From Typhlomys cinereus (taxonomy: Eukaryota; Chordata; Mammalia; Rodentia; Platacanthomyidae): a DNA stretch of 64,000 nucleotides. Within the stretch, counting starts at the first letter, position 1. The number at the start of each line of letters is the position of its first letter. The translations under genes were made by a program, and so were the position numbers. The stretch covers positions 1,394,470 to 1,458,469 of the forward strand of contig JALPQD010000404.1 in assembly GCA_023101885.1 (NCBI GenBank), written 5' to 3'. The notes beneath the pieces were generated by a model that had not been told where the DNA came from, searched no databases, and saw nothing but the letters and a program-made list of their open reading frames with translations. Shown piece after piece: positions 24,083 through 36,174 of the stretch.

Positions 24083-24744
24083 ATGTTAATCTATGTTTTA
24101 AAGGTAAGCATTGGAGAGATAAGTTTATTTCAACATCAACTTCTCAAAGTCACCTGAGTGGATTCTCACTTAGAGCCTTGTGTCTATCCCTCCATGTGCT
24201 GCCTGTGACTTAGGATCACGGTATATGCATGTGCTTTCTCTCTTCGTGGGCAGGTATAAATCTAGCACAAATGATGTAGAAATCCTCACATTTGTCTTAT
24301 TGATGGGCATTTTTTTCGTTTGTTCTTTAATTCATAGAAATCTTTGCTTAGTTTGTTTGTTAATTTTTTGCATTATTGAAAATAAAAGCACATTCTTTAT
24401 TTCTTCTGATTTTGTTGGAATGAAGTTATTTTTTCAGATATTAGGATGGGCATACATATTTGTTTCATAAGCTAATTGACATATAATAACTTTTTTCTTA
24501 TTTTACCTTCAGATGGGGTCTTTCTTAGAGTAAGCACATTGCAGGGTATTTGTTTATTAATCATATATGCTCATTCATATATTTTGTAGTAGTTGAGACC
24601 ATTAACATCTAGTAGTATAATGAAAATATGGGTAATGATACTTGTCATTTCAGGATGTTTGTTTTCTTAGTCCAATTGCTTAGAATACATATATTTATTA
24701 TACACACATGTATATTTTACTTTTGTCTGACATTTTTTTCCTAA
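24083..24744 (-). repeat. V2R intron sequence with a probable very old L1 antisense fragment (about 24290-24690)
   Basis: From about 24510 the sequence (GGGGTCTTTCTTAGAGTAAGC then TTGAGACCATTAACATCTAG) resembles the reverse complement of the L1 ORF2 start region of an old, diverged subfamily. No frame survives. The rest (24083-24290) shows nothing recognisable. Confidence 0.4.
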
Positions 24745-25262
24745 TCATAGAAGCTTAATAGGTACACCCTTGCACTCTCCCCCCTCTTCCCTTCCTTTCA
24801 TGCCCCTCCCTCCCTCTCTCCCTCCCATCCCCTGGAGCATCCTTTTATGTGAACACCAAACCTACCTCTGAGTCCTCCTTCCTAGTGAGGGTTCAGAGTA
24901 TGGTAACTCTATTATAACTGTTGATCCCTTGCCTCTAAGGACCCTACTGTATGGAGCCTTCTCCCCTGTGATCCATGCTAGACTTTGAAGGTCATTGAAA
25001 TGTCATCCATTGTGCAGGTCAGATAAACCCCACTTCTGGCTGCTGCAGCCCCAACTTGTGTGGAGTGTCTTGCATATACTTGGTCTTCCCATCTTTAGGA
25101 TCTTACAATCTTGCTGTCGCTCTTTCATAAAGATGGCCCACCCAAACTCCAGAGATGGAGGAATGGGAGGGAGGAAGAAATGGGCTTTAAGATGGGGAGA
25201 TATTTGGCTTGTCTGGATCTTAGTGATTACTGTAGGGTCTTTGGTGTTCTTAGAATATATTT
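24745..25262 (-). mobile_element. Older-subfamily LINE-1 3' UTR fragment with a 50 bp replacement
   Basis: Reverse of a 3' UTR related to, but more diverged than, those of L1-A/E/F. Landmarks are ACAAACTTA-like AGAAGCTTAATAGGTACACC, GATCCCTTGCCTCTAAGGA, TTAGGATCTTACAATCTTGC and a GATGGGGAGATATTTGGCT tail. Inside it, 25136-25185 is not 3' UTR but a reversed copy of the L1 5' UTR piece found at 25634-25683. Confidence 0.75.
25136..25185. repeat. 50 bp perfect inverted repeat, left arm
   Basis: GCCCACCCAAACTCCAGAGA and the following 30 bp are the exact reverse complement of 25634-25683. The arms are separated by about 450 bp. Confidence 0.9.
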
Positions 25263-25620
25263 AGACTTCATATTCTGAGACCTGTCTGTCTTCAAGGAAG
25301 AGAAGATTTGGTTTTTGTTAGTGATCCAACAGACAAGTGCATCTGTGTTTCCTATTCAGGAGTTAATGCCTGAATCCATTGCTTTTATTATTAAAATATG
25401 AATATTCATGGCTGTCATATTATTTCTATTTTAACTCTTTCTAAGTAATCAGGTCTTATATTTTATATGATTGTAGCTTTTGGCATATTTCCTTCTTTTC
25501 TTTGCAAAACATTCCTACCAGTGCTGTCTTTGACTCTGGCTCAGATATTGATTATTTTTCTGCATTTTTTATTCTTGGGAAGCTGATGTTTATCCTTCAA
25601 TTTTCATAGATTTTTAAAAA
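25263..25620. other. Spacer between two L1 fragments
   Basis: AT-rich sequence. Parts resemble decayed L1 antisense sequence (CTTCAATTTTCATAGATTTTT) but nothing can be called with confidence. Confidence 0.3.
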
Positions 25621-26371
25621 ATAATTTTGTTGTGCCCATTTCTTCCTCCCTCCCATTCCTCCATCTCTGGAGTTTGGGTGGGCCACTAAGCCAAGTCCCA
25701 AGTCCCAGGTGAAGAATTCTGCCATCAACATTAGCGGTTTCCTACTTTTATTACAATGAAAAATTTAAAACCCTATGCTATACAAATTGAAATCCAAAAG
25801 CAATTCTTTATGACCAAACAATCTCAAAATTCATATGGAGGCACAAAAGACCCAGGATAGCAAGATCAATCCTGAGTATCAAAAACACTGCTGGAGGTAT
25901 CACCATACCAATCCTTAATCTGTACTTCAAATCCTTAGTTATAAAAACAGCCTGGTACTGGCTCCAAAATAGACACACAGATCAATGGATGAGGGTTGAA
26001 GACCCAGAGATAACCCCACACAATTACATCCATTTGATATTTGAAAAAGGGGCCCAAAAAATCCAATGAAAAAAGAACAGTGTCTTCAACAAATGGTGCT
26101 GGCAAGACTGGATCTCCACATGTAGAAGATTAAAACTGGACCCATATTTATCACCATGTACAAGACTTAATTCCAAATGGATCAAGGACCTTGATTTAAG
26201 GCCAGAGTCTATAAAAACCATAGTTGAAAGGGTAGGGAACTCCCTCGAGCTGATTGGGCTAGGCCAACATTTCCTAAACAGACATCCAATGGCACAGTCA
26301 TTGTTACCAACTCTCAACAGTTGGGATATTGTGAAATTAAAGAGCTTCTGTTGAGATAAAGAGATTGTAAC
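25621..26371 (+). mobile_element. L1-D: internally deleted LINE-1 (5' UTR piece joined to ORF2 pieces)
   Basis: It starts with an L1 5' UTR segment (25634-25735, ending GCCATCAACATTAG) and a short 3'-UTR-like CGGTTTCCTACTTTTATTAC (25735-25754). It then jumps to ORF2 (ATGAAAAATTTAAAACCCTA) and, after another deletion, follows ORF2 to AGAGATTGTAAC (26371). The encoded protein would include [17 protein letters not shown] but has no usable frame. At least two internal deletions are needed to explain it. The 26024-26371 part is closest to L1-C. Confidence 0.75.
25634..25683. repeat. 50 bp perfect inverted repeat, right arm
   Basis: Exact reverse complement of 25136-25185. This arm is in a normal L1 5' UTR context (it continues GGGCCACTAAGCCAAGTCCC as in the other L1 5' UTRs), so it is probably the source. 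Confidence 0.9.
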
Positions 26372-28141
26372 ATGGTTCCTCTTTTTATGAATGTGTGTCT
26401 TTTGCTCTCTTATAGTTGAGAACTTTTCTTTGATGCATTTCTTGAAAATGTTGTTTATTCTTTGTTCTGTATTTACCTTTACTCTATGCCTGTAATTCTT
26501 AAGATTTTTTTCATAGGTCTTCATAACATCCTTTCATTCCTATATATTATCTGTGTGTTTTTTATTTGTTTTCTCAATTCTAATTTGGCTCATTTTTCTT
26601 CAAAAGTGGATATTGTACCTGTGACATTATCTACTTTAATGGTTTAATAAATTTCCACTTTAATTTTTTTTCTTTATGTATTTTCAATATCTGCTGAGAC
26701 ACGATGGCTGTTCTTAAACGTTTCATATATTTCACATCCCTGTGCTTTTCGTTCCTTCCCCTATACATAAAATAAGGTGAGTTTAACATGTGAGTTTTAA
26801 AGCATTTGATGCCCTTGAACATGTTATAAATGTAACCTCTGTCTGCACGAACCTTATTTATCTGATGATTCATGTATAATCACACTATGAATTTAGTCGT
26901 TTGGGATGAAATATTACTATCTTGATTTCTCATATTCTATTTTTAATGAAGAAAGGTTTTCATTAATTATTACTTGATATTCTATGCAAATGTGTTACTA
27001 CTTGTCAGGAGACTCCCTGATAGTTGGTCCCATGGATAGGTGACTAGTTGAAGGGATTTATTTTTGTGTTGCTTCAGAGACAAGCAGAGACTCAGCATAA
27101 ATCTCAGCATAGTATAAAATCTAAGAGCTATTGAATGGAATATAGAACTTTGCAGTCCAAGGCAGTCCATTTATCACTGCAGGTATAAACAGACCCTGTT
27201 AATGTTACCCAGTTCTTGGATGTCTCAGATCCTAAGTAGTAGGTGAGGGGGGTGGTTTCATGACACATAGTTTCTGAGAACTTACATCACAAACACTATT
27301 TCATTTAAATTTCTATTAGAGTGGCAAAAAATGGCAGGTTTGTCTCAATTTCCATGTTAGTTAGTATCTATCTTTGGTCAGACAGACTTTTATTTTCATT
27401 CCTACTGAAAGGCATAGTAACATATTTTGGATATATTAAGGTTGGTACCTTAAATTTTTGCTTCAAAACAACCTGATAAATCTTCAAAATTTGACTATGT
27501 TACCTTTTGGACAGTGATGTCCCTCAGAGCAGAAAGATATAACACTAGAAAATACAAAGCAATGACCTTATACTCACAATCGAATGGCTCAATGCAGTGG
27601 TTATTGATGTACAATTTCTTTTCTTCAATTTAGTTTCCATAGACTGTAATCTCTAAAGGGTATGCACACTTTTAGAAAAACTTAATTTTAAACTATAATG
27701 ACCTAATCTAGAAACCCTTCACAGAAGTACATCTAAATTTGTTTCCATAGACACGCTAAATTTTTCTCATTTCTCAATCAACATTCTTCATCATCTGTAA
27801 AACAAAATTGTTTAGAAGCCAGGGAATACAGTCATGGGGATAGTTGGATCTCCATAATGACTTTCTCTGACATGCCTACAATGATTCAACCTTTTCCTAT
27901 TCATTATGCCCCTGAAAGTCTCCATGTTTTCAATAGAGAGAGGAACTTAGGACCACATTTTAAAACTTGTGTGTGTGTAATGCATGCTGCAGTAAATTTA
28001 ACACTATAAAAACAATATTGACCATACATCTATGTGTAATTGAATTTATAAAATATTACTTCATTACTCTAAAACACTACTGTCTCTGTGGGATCCTTCT
28101 TAAACCTGTGCATTGACTAACATATGTTATCTTCTCCCAAG
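26372..28141. other. V2R intron 4, 3' part
   Basis: AT-rich sequence with no gene seen. The first 270 bp may be old L1 antisense sequence. The stretch ends with a usable 3' splice site (ATCTTCTCCCAAG) before exon 5. Confidence 0.4.
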
Positions 28142-28264
28142 ATTCCTAAGTTATCGTGCAGTAAGAACTGTAGTCCTGGATTTAGGAAAACCTCTCAGGA
28201 GGGGAAAGCTCTCTGCTGCTTTGATTGCACTCCTTGCCTATACAAGGAGATTTCCAATGAACAG
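28142..28264 (+). pseudogene. Vmn2r-ps: Vomeronasal type-2 receptor pseudogene, exon 5 (cysteine-rich linker)
   Basis: It reads IPKLSCSKNCSPGFRKTSQE then GKALCCFDCTPCLYKEISNE without a stop. This is the V2R nine-cysteine linker between the ligand-binding and transmembrane domains (SCSPGFRKTS.EGKA.CCFDCTPCPENEISNET); the cysteines visible here are kept. It is bounded by an AG acceptor at 28140-28141 (CCCAAG) and a GT donor (ACAG|GTATAT). The length is 123 nt, against the 124 I expect for the family. The end reads AATGAACAG where AATGAAACAG is expected. Joining it to exon 6 (ATATGGACCAG) would therefore be one base out of frame. Confidence 0.93.
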
Positions 28265-29065
28265 GTATATGTAAGTCTTGCAGTGAAGTTTGCAACCTCT
28301 GCAATGTACTTTGAAACATCCAACCCATTGTAAAACATGTGCAAAAAAACCCTCCAAACTCACACATTTCCCTTTTAAAATTATATGCATGAATGTGAGG
28401 GACTCTGGATATTTAAAATCAACTTGACCTACATTTTTGATCTATTGAATTAATTGTTGCTTACAAAGCATGCTTTTCCTATATCAGAGCAGTGTTTAAT
28501 TGCATCATGCCATCTCATGAATAGTAATATAAGTCTCTAATCCCCATGTATTTGAAACCAGAGTTAAATCAGATCAAATAGGTTTTAAATACTGGATTTT
28601 TTCTTTCATATTCTCTTAGTTCTTATCATGGCTTTTAGTCACAGCAAGTCATCAGAAAGGTTCTTTGGAATTCACCAATGTGGATCTCGCTATGTGTGTT
28701 TCTTTGGGAATTACTGAATTCTAGCACACCTTTAAAGAGAACATTTTCGCTCTATTTTACTACATCTGTAGTTGAGTAGGAGAAACATTATGATACTCAT
28801 TAACAAAAAGATGAGTGATCAATTCATAATACATAGATATCAGAAGACTAGAAATGTAAAATTGATAAAATATCTGAGTTTTTCAATAATAGGTTCTAAC
28901 CTCAGCAAATAATAAACTGAGAATAATACATACAATTCGATATTTCTGTCTATCAAAATTTTTAAATCTATAATTGTATCATTTTTGAAATATTTCTACT
29001 AACTCAACTACTTCATTGAAATTGTTTAAATAAATAGAATGTGAAAATGTTCTTTGAAGAATCAT
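28265..29065. other. V2R intron 5, first part
   Basis: AT-rich sequence with no gene or recognised repeat. Confidence 0.45.
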
Positions 29066-29472
29066 GATTAGGGCCAAAGTAATCATGACAGGACATTGCA
29101 TGACCTGCACAAAGACCAATATATCATTGATCCCTCAAAGTCTAGCATGTATCACAGGCACTAGGATCCTTAGAGGCAAAGGATTAAAAGCCTCAATAGT
29201 GTTCCAATACAAAGGGGAACAAAAAAAAAGAGTTCTAGGTAATGCTATTGAGTCCTTATACCTCATAAGAGAGGAGGACTCAGAGGGAAGTTTGACATGC
29301 ACACTAATGGATGCTCCGGGGATGGGAGGGATAATTGGAGAAAGGGAGGGAGATGGGGAAAGAAAAGGTAAAAGGGGAGGGAGCAAGGGGATCCAGCGAG
29401 GGGTGGTGGGAGGGAGGGGAATGGGCTACCTATCAATTTGTATGAGTAGAAAAAATAAATAAATAAATAATC
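29066..29472 (+). mobile_element. Short LINE-1 3' UTR fragment
   Basis: Plus-orientation L1 3' UTR, older type, from GGGCCAAAGTAATCATGACA through a G/A-rich stretch (29318-29430) to TTTGTATGAGTAGAAAAAAT and a (TAAA) tail. It is severely 5'-truncated and contains no ORF2 sequence. Confidence 0.85.
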
Positions 29473-30135
29473 CCTATTCAAATTATGCTAGTTGATTGAT
29501 ATGAATAAATATCTAATGGTGAATAAAAAGAATAATGACCTAGATACGTGCAGGTTACAAACATTGGTAAACAATTTTGTAGCATGTATATTTTAAAAAG
29601 AGATGAGACTTCTAGTGACTAGTTTAAATAGTAAAACAGGGTATATAAAACAGGGTATATTCCTACATCATTAAATATAACTTTTGCAGCAAGACAAATA
29701 TGATTTAATGTACTCATGGCTACAGACGCTCAAAAAACTGAAGGTCATGGATGATTAGTAGTGTACCAGAATTGCTACAGAAAAAAAAGCCTATGTAAAA
29801 ATAAATCCAAGCCACAAGAAAAAGGCATGATATAACTAATGGAGGCATATGCAAAAATGAGCATTAAAACATGTCTAACAGAAACAGAAAACAAGAAAAT
29901 TCCAAATAATGAACATTTATGTGACTGAGAATTTATAAATATGCCACATGTTTTTATATTTAATTCCCTTCACAAAAAATTCACTCATGTAATAATTTTG
30001 AGTTTTGTTATAAAGTTTTTAAAATTTTATGCTACAAATGATGTAGTTTATATCATATTTAGAAATATGTGGATAATATCAATGAGATTATTCTATAGTT
30101 AACTTGATGTGCAAATACAAACATGATAATATGTT
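29473..30135. other. V2R intron 5, middle part
   Basis: AT-rich, no gene seen. The L1-E target site starts at 30136. Confidence 0.45.
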
Positions 30136-30151
30136 TCAATTTCACCTAGTT

Positions 30152-31230
30152 TTTTTTTAATTTCCACTCATACAAACTTAACAGGTACACCAGTCTCCTC
30201 CCTCCCTCCACTCCCCTACCCACCTGTACTCTCCTTTCCCACTTCCCTCCCCATCCCCCAGTGCCTCCCCCTCCCATCCCCAGAGCAGCATTTAATGTGC
30301 ATGCCAAACTCTCCTCTGGGTCCTCCTCTCCAATGACGTACAAGGACCCAGTGGCATTTCCGAAAACCCTTTCCTGAGTTCCCTTTAAGCATAGGAACAC
30401 TACTGTGGCTGTCAGTCCCTTGCCTCCAAGGATCCTATTGCCTTTAGCAAATGCTAGACTTTGTGGGGTCAATAGTGTGTTGGACATTGCACAAGCATGC
30501 AAAGTCCAATTATGATTGCTTCGGCACTAACTTGTGTGGAGTATCATACATATCATTGCTCCTCCCATCCTTGTGCTCTTACAATCTTACCGCCCACTCT
30601 TCCACGTATCTCCCTGAGCTTCAGGATGGGGAGAGATTTGGCTGGCCTACTTCTAGGTGGTTGATATAGAGTCTCTGAAGTTTTTTTTTTTAATAACATT
30701 TTTATTATTATTTTCACTCATACAAACTTAGTAGGTACACCAGTTCCCCCCTCCCTCTTCCTCCCCCCAGCCCCCTGCTCCCCCTCCCCTCACCCCTCCC
30801 TGCCCAACCCCCAGCACCTCCCCCCCCAATCCCCAGAGAATCCTTTAATGTGCATGCAAGACTCTCCTCTGGGTCCTCCTCTCCGATGACGTACAAGGAC
30901 CCAGTGGCATTTCCCTGAACCCTTTCCTCTGTTCCCCTTCAGCATAGGAATACTACGGTGGCTGTCAATCCCTTGCCTCCAAGGATCTTGGTGCCTTTAG
31001 CAAACGCTAGCCTTTGTGAGGTCAATAGTGTGTTGGACATTGCAGGGCATGCAAAGTCCAACTATGATTGCGTCGGCCCTAACTTATGTGGAGTATCTTA
31101 CAAATCATTGCTCCTCCCATCCTTGTGCTCTTACAATCATACTGCCCCCTTTTCCGCAAATCTCCCTGAGCTTCAGGATGGGGAGAGATTAGTCTGGCCT
31201 AGTTCTAGGTGGTTGATATAGAGTCTCTGA
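30152..31230 (-). repeat. Two tandem L1 3' UTR ends at the 3' side of L1-E
   Basis: 30152-30681 and 30682-31230 are two versions of the same L1 3' UTR segment in the same orientation. Each begins with an A-rich tail (seen as T) and extends to AGAGTCTCTGAAGTT. They differ substantially in the C-rich tract, so this is not a recent simple duplication. Only after the second does the sequence continue upstream into the rest of L1-E (CTGGATTGTGG at 31231). Confidence 0.8.
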
Positions 31231-32517
31231 AGTTCTGGATTGTGGTTTGTTGATTTTTTTTTCAGTTTTGCTGCTCCTGCAATGCCGTTCACTCTATCCT
31301 GATGGGCATTGTATGTCACCCCCTGGCCAGAGACAAAAAGCTGTTAAACTTGAGTCTTTTTATAAGAGCACATTCAAAGGTAGATGTAATAAAAGTAGGA
31401 AACCACAGTGAGGGAGCGGTCAATCACCCATTTACAAAATGATTACTTCTTATCTGCCAGACTATATGCCCTCCCCTTCTGGTGAGATCATATGCCAGCA
31501 GTTGTAAATGATAAGGAAGGAAAGTCTGTGAACTTAACCAGATGTCTATCTTACTTGCAGTCCTTGATGGTGGCCTATTTTCTCTGCTGTAACATGGTCC
31601 CTTCTCTCCTTGTTTCTGGTGTGGCCCTCCAACCCCATCCCTCCTGTTCATAATCCTTGCAATTACTGTAGGTATTACAGAGATTTATCCTTGAGTGTCT
31701 CTAAATGGGTTTGGTACTAGAAGCCACCTATTAGGGAGTATATACGGTGCTTAATTTTCTGGGTCTGGGATACTTCACTCAATATAATTGTTTCTAATGG
31801 CATACATTTCCCAGCAAATTCCAATAATTCAACATTTTTGATTGCTGAGTAGTACACCATTGTATAGATGTACCACATTTTCCTTATCCACTCGTCAACT
31901 GTTGGACATTTGGGTTGATACCATGACTTTGCTATTGTAAACAGTGATGCTATGAAAATGGTCATGCTTGTGCTATAGAGGTGAATTTTTGCAGTATGGG
32001 GGGTTATTCGCAAAAGTGGAATCACACAGTCATATGGCATTTCAATTTTTAATTCCATTAAGAATCTCCACATCGCTCATCAGAGTGGCTGTATGAGCCT
32101 GCATTTCCACCAGCAATATAGGAGAGTTCCCTTCTCTTCACATCCTCTCCAGCATTTGGTATTGTTTGTATTGTGGATTTTTGCCATCCTGACCGGGGTG
32201 AGATGATATCTCAGGAAAGTTTTGATTTTCAATTCCCTAATGGCTAAGGATGTAGAGAATTTCTAAAGATATTAGTTAGGCATTTTAATTTCATCCCTGG
32301 TAAAGTTTCTTTTAAGTTCCAGGGCCCATTTTTTAATTGGGCCATTAGTTTCCTTGGTGTTTAGTTTTCTAAGTTCTTTGTGCACTCTGGATAATAGAGC
32401 TCTATCAGATATGTGGTTAGTAAAGATTTTCTCCTATTCTGTGGTTTGCCTTTGTGCTCGTGCTACAATCTCTTTATCTGAACAGAGGCTCTTTAATTTC
32501 ACAATATTCCATCTGTT

Positions 32518-33134
32518 TTTTAACATTTTTTATTATTATTTCCGCTCATACAAACTTAATAGGTAGTCCTGTTCCCTCCTCCCCTCCTCCTCCCCCCGAA
32601 CCCCCTGCTCCCCCTCCCTCCCTCCCCATCTCACAGTGCCTCCCCCCCAATTCCCAGAGAGTCCTTTATTGTGTATGCCTAACTCTCCTCTTGGTCCTCC
32701 TTTCCGATGACGTACAAGGACCCAGTGGCATTTCCCTGAACCCTTTCTCATGTTCCCCTTAAGCATAGGAACACTACTGTGGCTGTCAATCCCTTGCCTC
32801 CAAGGATCTTGGTGCCTTTAGCCGATGTTAGACTTTGTGAGGTCAATAGTGTGATGGACATGGTGCAGGGCATGCAAAGTCCTATTATGATTGCTTCAGC
32901 CCTAACTAGTGGGGAGATTCTTCAAATCATTTCTCCCCCCATCCTTTTGCTCTTACAATCTTACTGCCCCCTCTTCCGCAAATGTCCCTGAGCTTCAGGA
33001 TGGGGGGAGATCAGTCTGGCTTAGATCTATGTGGATGATATAGAGTCTCTGAAGTTCTGGATTGTGGTTTGTTGATTTTCTTTTGCAGTTTTGCTGCTCC
33101 TGCAATGCCCTTCACTCCATCCTGATGGGCACTG
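32518..33134 (-). mobile_element. LINE-1 3' UTR fragment nested in L1-E
   Basis: Reverse-oriented L1 3' end from its poly-T (32518-32535) to GGGCACTG (33134). It is bounded by CCATCTGTT at 32509-32517 and 33142-33150; the longer match of about 16 bp has two or three differences. The split L1-E ORF2 sequence (TTTAATTTCACA, then GATCCCAACTGTTGAGAG in relatives) rejoins precisely when this piece is removed. Confidence 0.88.
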
Positions 33135-34365
33135 TAAGATCCCATCTGTTGAGAGTTGGTTGTAGTGACTGTGCTATTGGATGTCCGTTTAGGAACTGTT
33201 GGCCTAGCCCAATCAGCTGGAGGGAGTTCCCTACCCTTTCACCTATGGATTTTATAATCTCTGGCCTTATATTGAGGTCTTTGATCCATTTGGAATTAAT
33301 TCTTGTACATAGTGACAAGTACGGGTCCAGTTTTAATCTTCTGTATGTGGTGATCCAGTATTGCCAGCACCATTTGTTGAAGATACTCTTCTTTTTCCAC
33401 TTAATTGTTTGTGCCCCTTTGTCAAAGATCAAATGGCTGTAGTTGTGTGGGCTTATATCTAGGTCTTCAACCCTTATCCATTGATCTGTGTGTCTATATT
33501 GGAGCCAGTACCAGCCTGTTTTTACAACTATGGATTTGTAATATAGACAAGGTTTGGTATGGTGATACCTCCAGCAGTGTTTTGTTACTCAGGATTGTCT
33601 TTGCTATCCTGGGTCTTTTGTGCCTCCATATGAATTTTGAGATCCTTTCATCAATCTCTTTGAAGAATTGCTTTGGGATTTTAATTGGTATAGCATTGAA
33701 TCTGTATATTGCCTTTGGTAAGATGGTCATTTTTATGATGTTGATTCTGCCAATCCAGGAACATGGGAATTCTTTCCACATTCTGGTGTCTTCTGCAATT
33801 TCTTTCGTTAGGGTTTTAAAGTTTTCATCGTAAAGGTCTCTTACATACTTGGTTAGGTTTATACCAAGGTATTTAATTTTTTTAGGGATGTAGTAAATTG
33901 GATTGTTTCTCTCAGGGCTTTTTCACTCCTTTCATTCTGGACATATTGGAAGGCCACTGATTTTTGTACATTTATTTTGTATCCTGCCACCCTGCTGAAC
34001 TTCTGTAAAAGTTCCAGGAGCTTTCTGGTGGAGTTTTTGTGATCACTCAGGTATAAGATCATGTCCTCTGCAAATAGGGATAGCTTGACTTCTTCCTTGC
34101 CGATTTGAATCCCTTTTATCTCCCTTTCTTGTCTTATGGCTTCAGCTAAGATTCAAGTACAATATTCAATAGAAGTGTGAGAGTGGTCAGCTTTTTCTAG
34201 TTCCTGATCAAAGCAGGAATGCTTCAAGTTTTTCCCCATTGAGCACAATCCGTGCTGAAGGCTTGTTGTATACAGCTTTTATTATATTGATAAAGGTTCC
34301 TTCCATTCCAACTGTCACTAGGGTTTTGATCATAAAAGGCTGTTGGATCTTGTCAAAAGCTTTTT

Positions 34366-34395
34366 TTTTTAATTTTTTTTATTATTATTTATTCA

Positions 34396-34440
<45 letters not shown>

Positions 34441-34669
34441 GTGTGTCTGTGTGTGTAGAACCATGGACGAATTCGGGAACCACCATGGACACCTCTACTT
34501 CCTCCTTGTTTACTCTGCCCTGGGATTCACAGGCTCCGCCCTACCAGGACCGGAAATGCAGGACTCCCCGGCTTCCGCCTGGCGTCTATACGTGGGGTCT
34601 AGTATCCGAACTCAGGACCTTCTGCCTGCAAAGCAGATGCTTAACCCCTGATCCACTTCTCCAGCCCCC
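34366..34669 (-). mobile_element. SINE copy S2 with perfect 14 bp target-site duplication, nested in L1-E ORF2
   Basis: GTCAAAAGCTTTTT occurs at 34352-34365 and 34670-34683. Between them is the SINE in reverse: poly-A complement, TG/GTAT tract (34398-34460), body, and tRNA-like head ending at about 34665. The target sequence is the RT palm region of L1-E, which reads on correctly if the SINE and one duplication copy are removed. The insertion is therefore younger than L1-E. Confidence 0.95.
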
Positions 34670-36066
34670 GTCAAAAGCTTTTTCTGCATCTACCCAGAGT
34701 ATCATGTGGTCTTGGACTTTGGACTGGTTTATATGATGAATTACATTTATTGATTTGCATATTTTGAACCATCCTTCTGTTCCTGGAATAAAGCTCCTTG
34801 ATCCCTGTGGATGATCTTTTTGATATGATTTTGAATCCGATTTGCTAAGACTTTGTTGAGAATCTTTGCATCTGTGTTAATCAGAAAGATTGGCCTATAA
34901 TTTTCTTTTTTAAGTGTATCTTTATTAGGTTTTGGGATTAAGACGATATTAGTTTCATAGAAGGAATTTGGTAGTGTTCCTTCCTTTGCTATTTGATGGA
35001 ACAGTTTAAGGAGTATTGGTGTTATTAGTTCCTTAAATGTCTGGTAGAATTCTTGGCTCAATCTGTCTGATCCAAGATATTTTTTGGTGGAAAGATTCAA
35101 GATTATTTCCTCAATTTCCTCATATGTTATAGGACTATTTAAATAATTCACAACTTCCTGATTCAATTTAGGTAAGTTGTGTTTACTTAGGATTTCATCC
35201 ATGTCTTTTGTGTTGTCATATTTCACAAAGTATAAGTTTTTGAAATATGACATTATAATTCTCTGGATTTCTTGGATATCAGTTGTGATAACTCCATTTT
35301 CATTTCTAATTTTGTTAATTTGTGTTTTCTCTCTCTTCCTTTTGGTTAATTTAGCTAGGGGTATATCAATCTAATTGATTTTTTCAAAGAACCAGCTTTT
35401 TGAGTGGTTGATTTTCTGTATCATTTTCCTAATCTCAATGTGGGATATTTCTCCCCTTATTTTGCTAATCTCTCTTCTGCTGCTTTTGGGATCAGATGGC
35501 TCTCATTTCTCTAAAGTTTAAAGTGCACAGTTAAGTTATTTATTTCTGACGTTTCCATTTTTTTGATGTAGGCTTTAAGAGCTATGAACTTACCTCTTAG
35601 GACAGCTTTCACTGTGTCCCAGAGATTTTGGTAAGTCGCATTTTTATTATCGTTCACTTTCAGGAAATCTTGAATGTCCTTTTTAATTTCTTCCTGAATC
35701 CAGTTCTCATTCAGCATTATAGTGTTAATTTTCTAGGATTTAGTGTATTTTCTTTTGTTTGTTGTGTTGTGGATGTCCAGCTTTAGGCCGTGGTGGTCTG
35801 ATAGGGCACAGGTTAGAATTTCAACTTTCCTGTATATGTGGAGATTCATTTTGTGTCCCAATATGTGATCTATTTTGGAGAATGTTCTGTGTGCTGCTGA
35901 GAAATATGTGTATTCTTTGATGCATGGATGAAAACTTCGATAGAGATGTGTAAGGTCCATTTCTTTAAGGGTTTGATTAAGTTCCAAAGTGTCTCTGTTA
36001 AGCTTTTGACCTGTTGATCTAACCCATGTTGAGAGGGCGTTTTGAAATTCCCAAGAATTATCGTTT

Positions 36067-36174
36067 GGGGGTTGATTTCTCACTTTAGATGCTGAAGGGT
36101 TTTCTTAATGAATGTTGGTGGGGGTTGATTTCTCACTTTAGATGCTGAAGGGTTTTCTTAATGAATGTTGGCGG
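36067..36174. repeat. Tandem 54 bp duplication in L1-E
   Basis: 36067-36120 and 36121-36174 are nearly identical (one difference seen near the end, GTG versus GCG). The unit is 18 codons, so it keeps frame, and it duplicates part of the endonuclease-coding region. Confidence 0.92.

Noticed and set aside
28182..28367. Open frame antisense to V2R exon 5
   Set aside because: Overlaps exon 5 on the other strand and has no family match; the plus-strand reading is clearly the real one.
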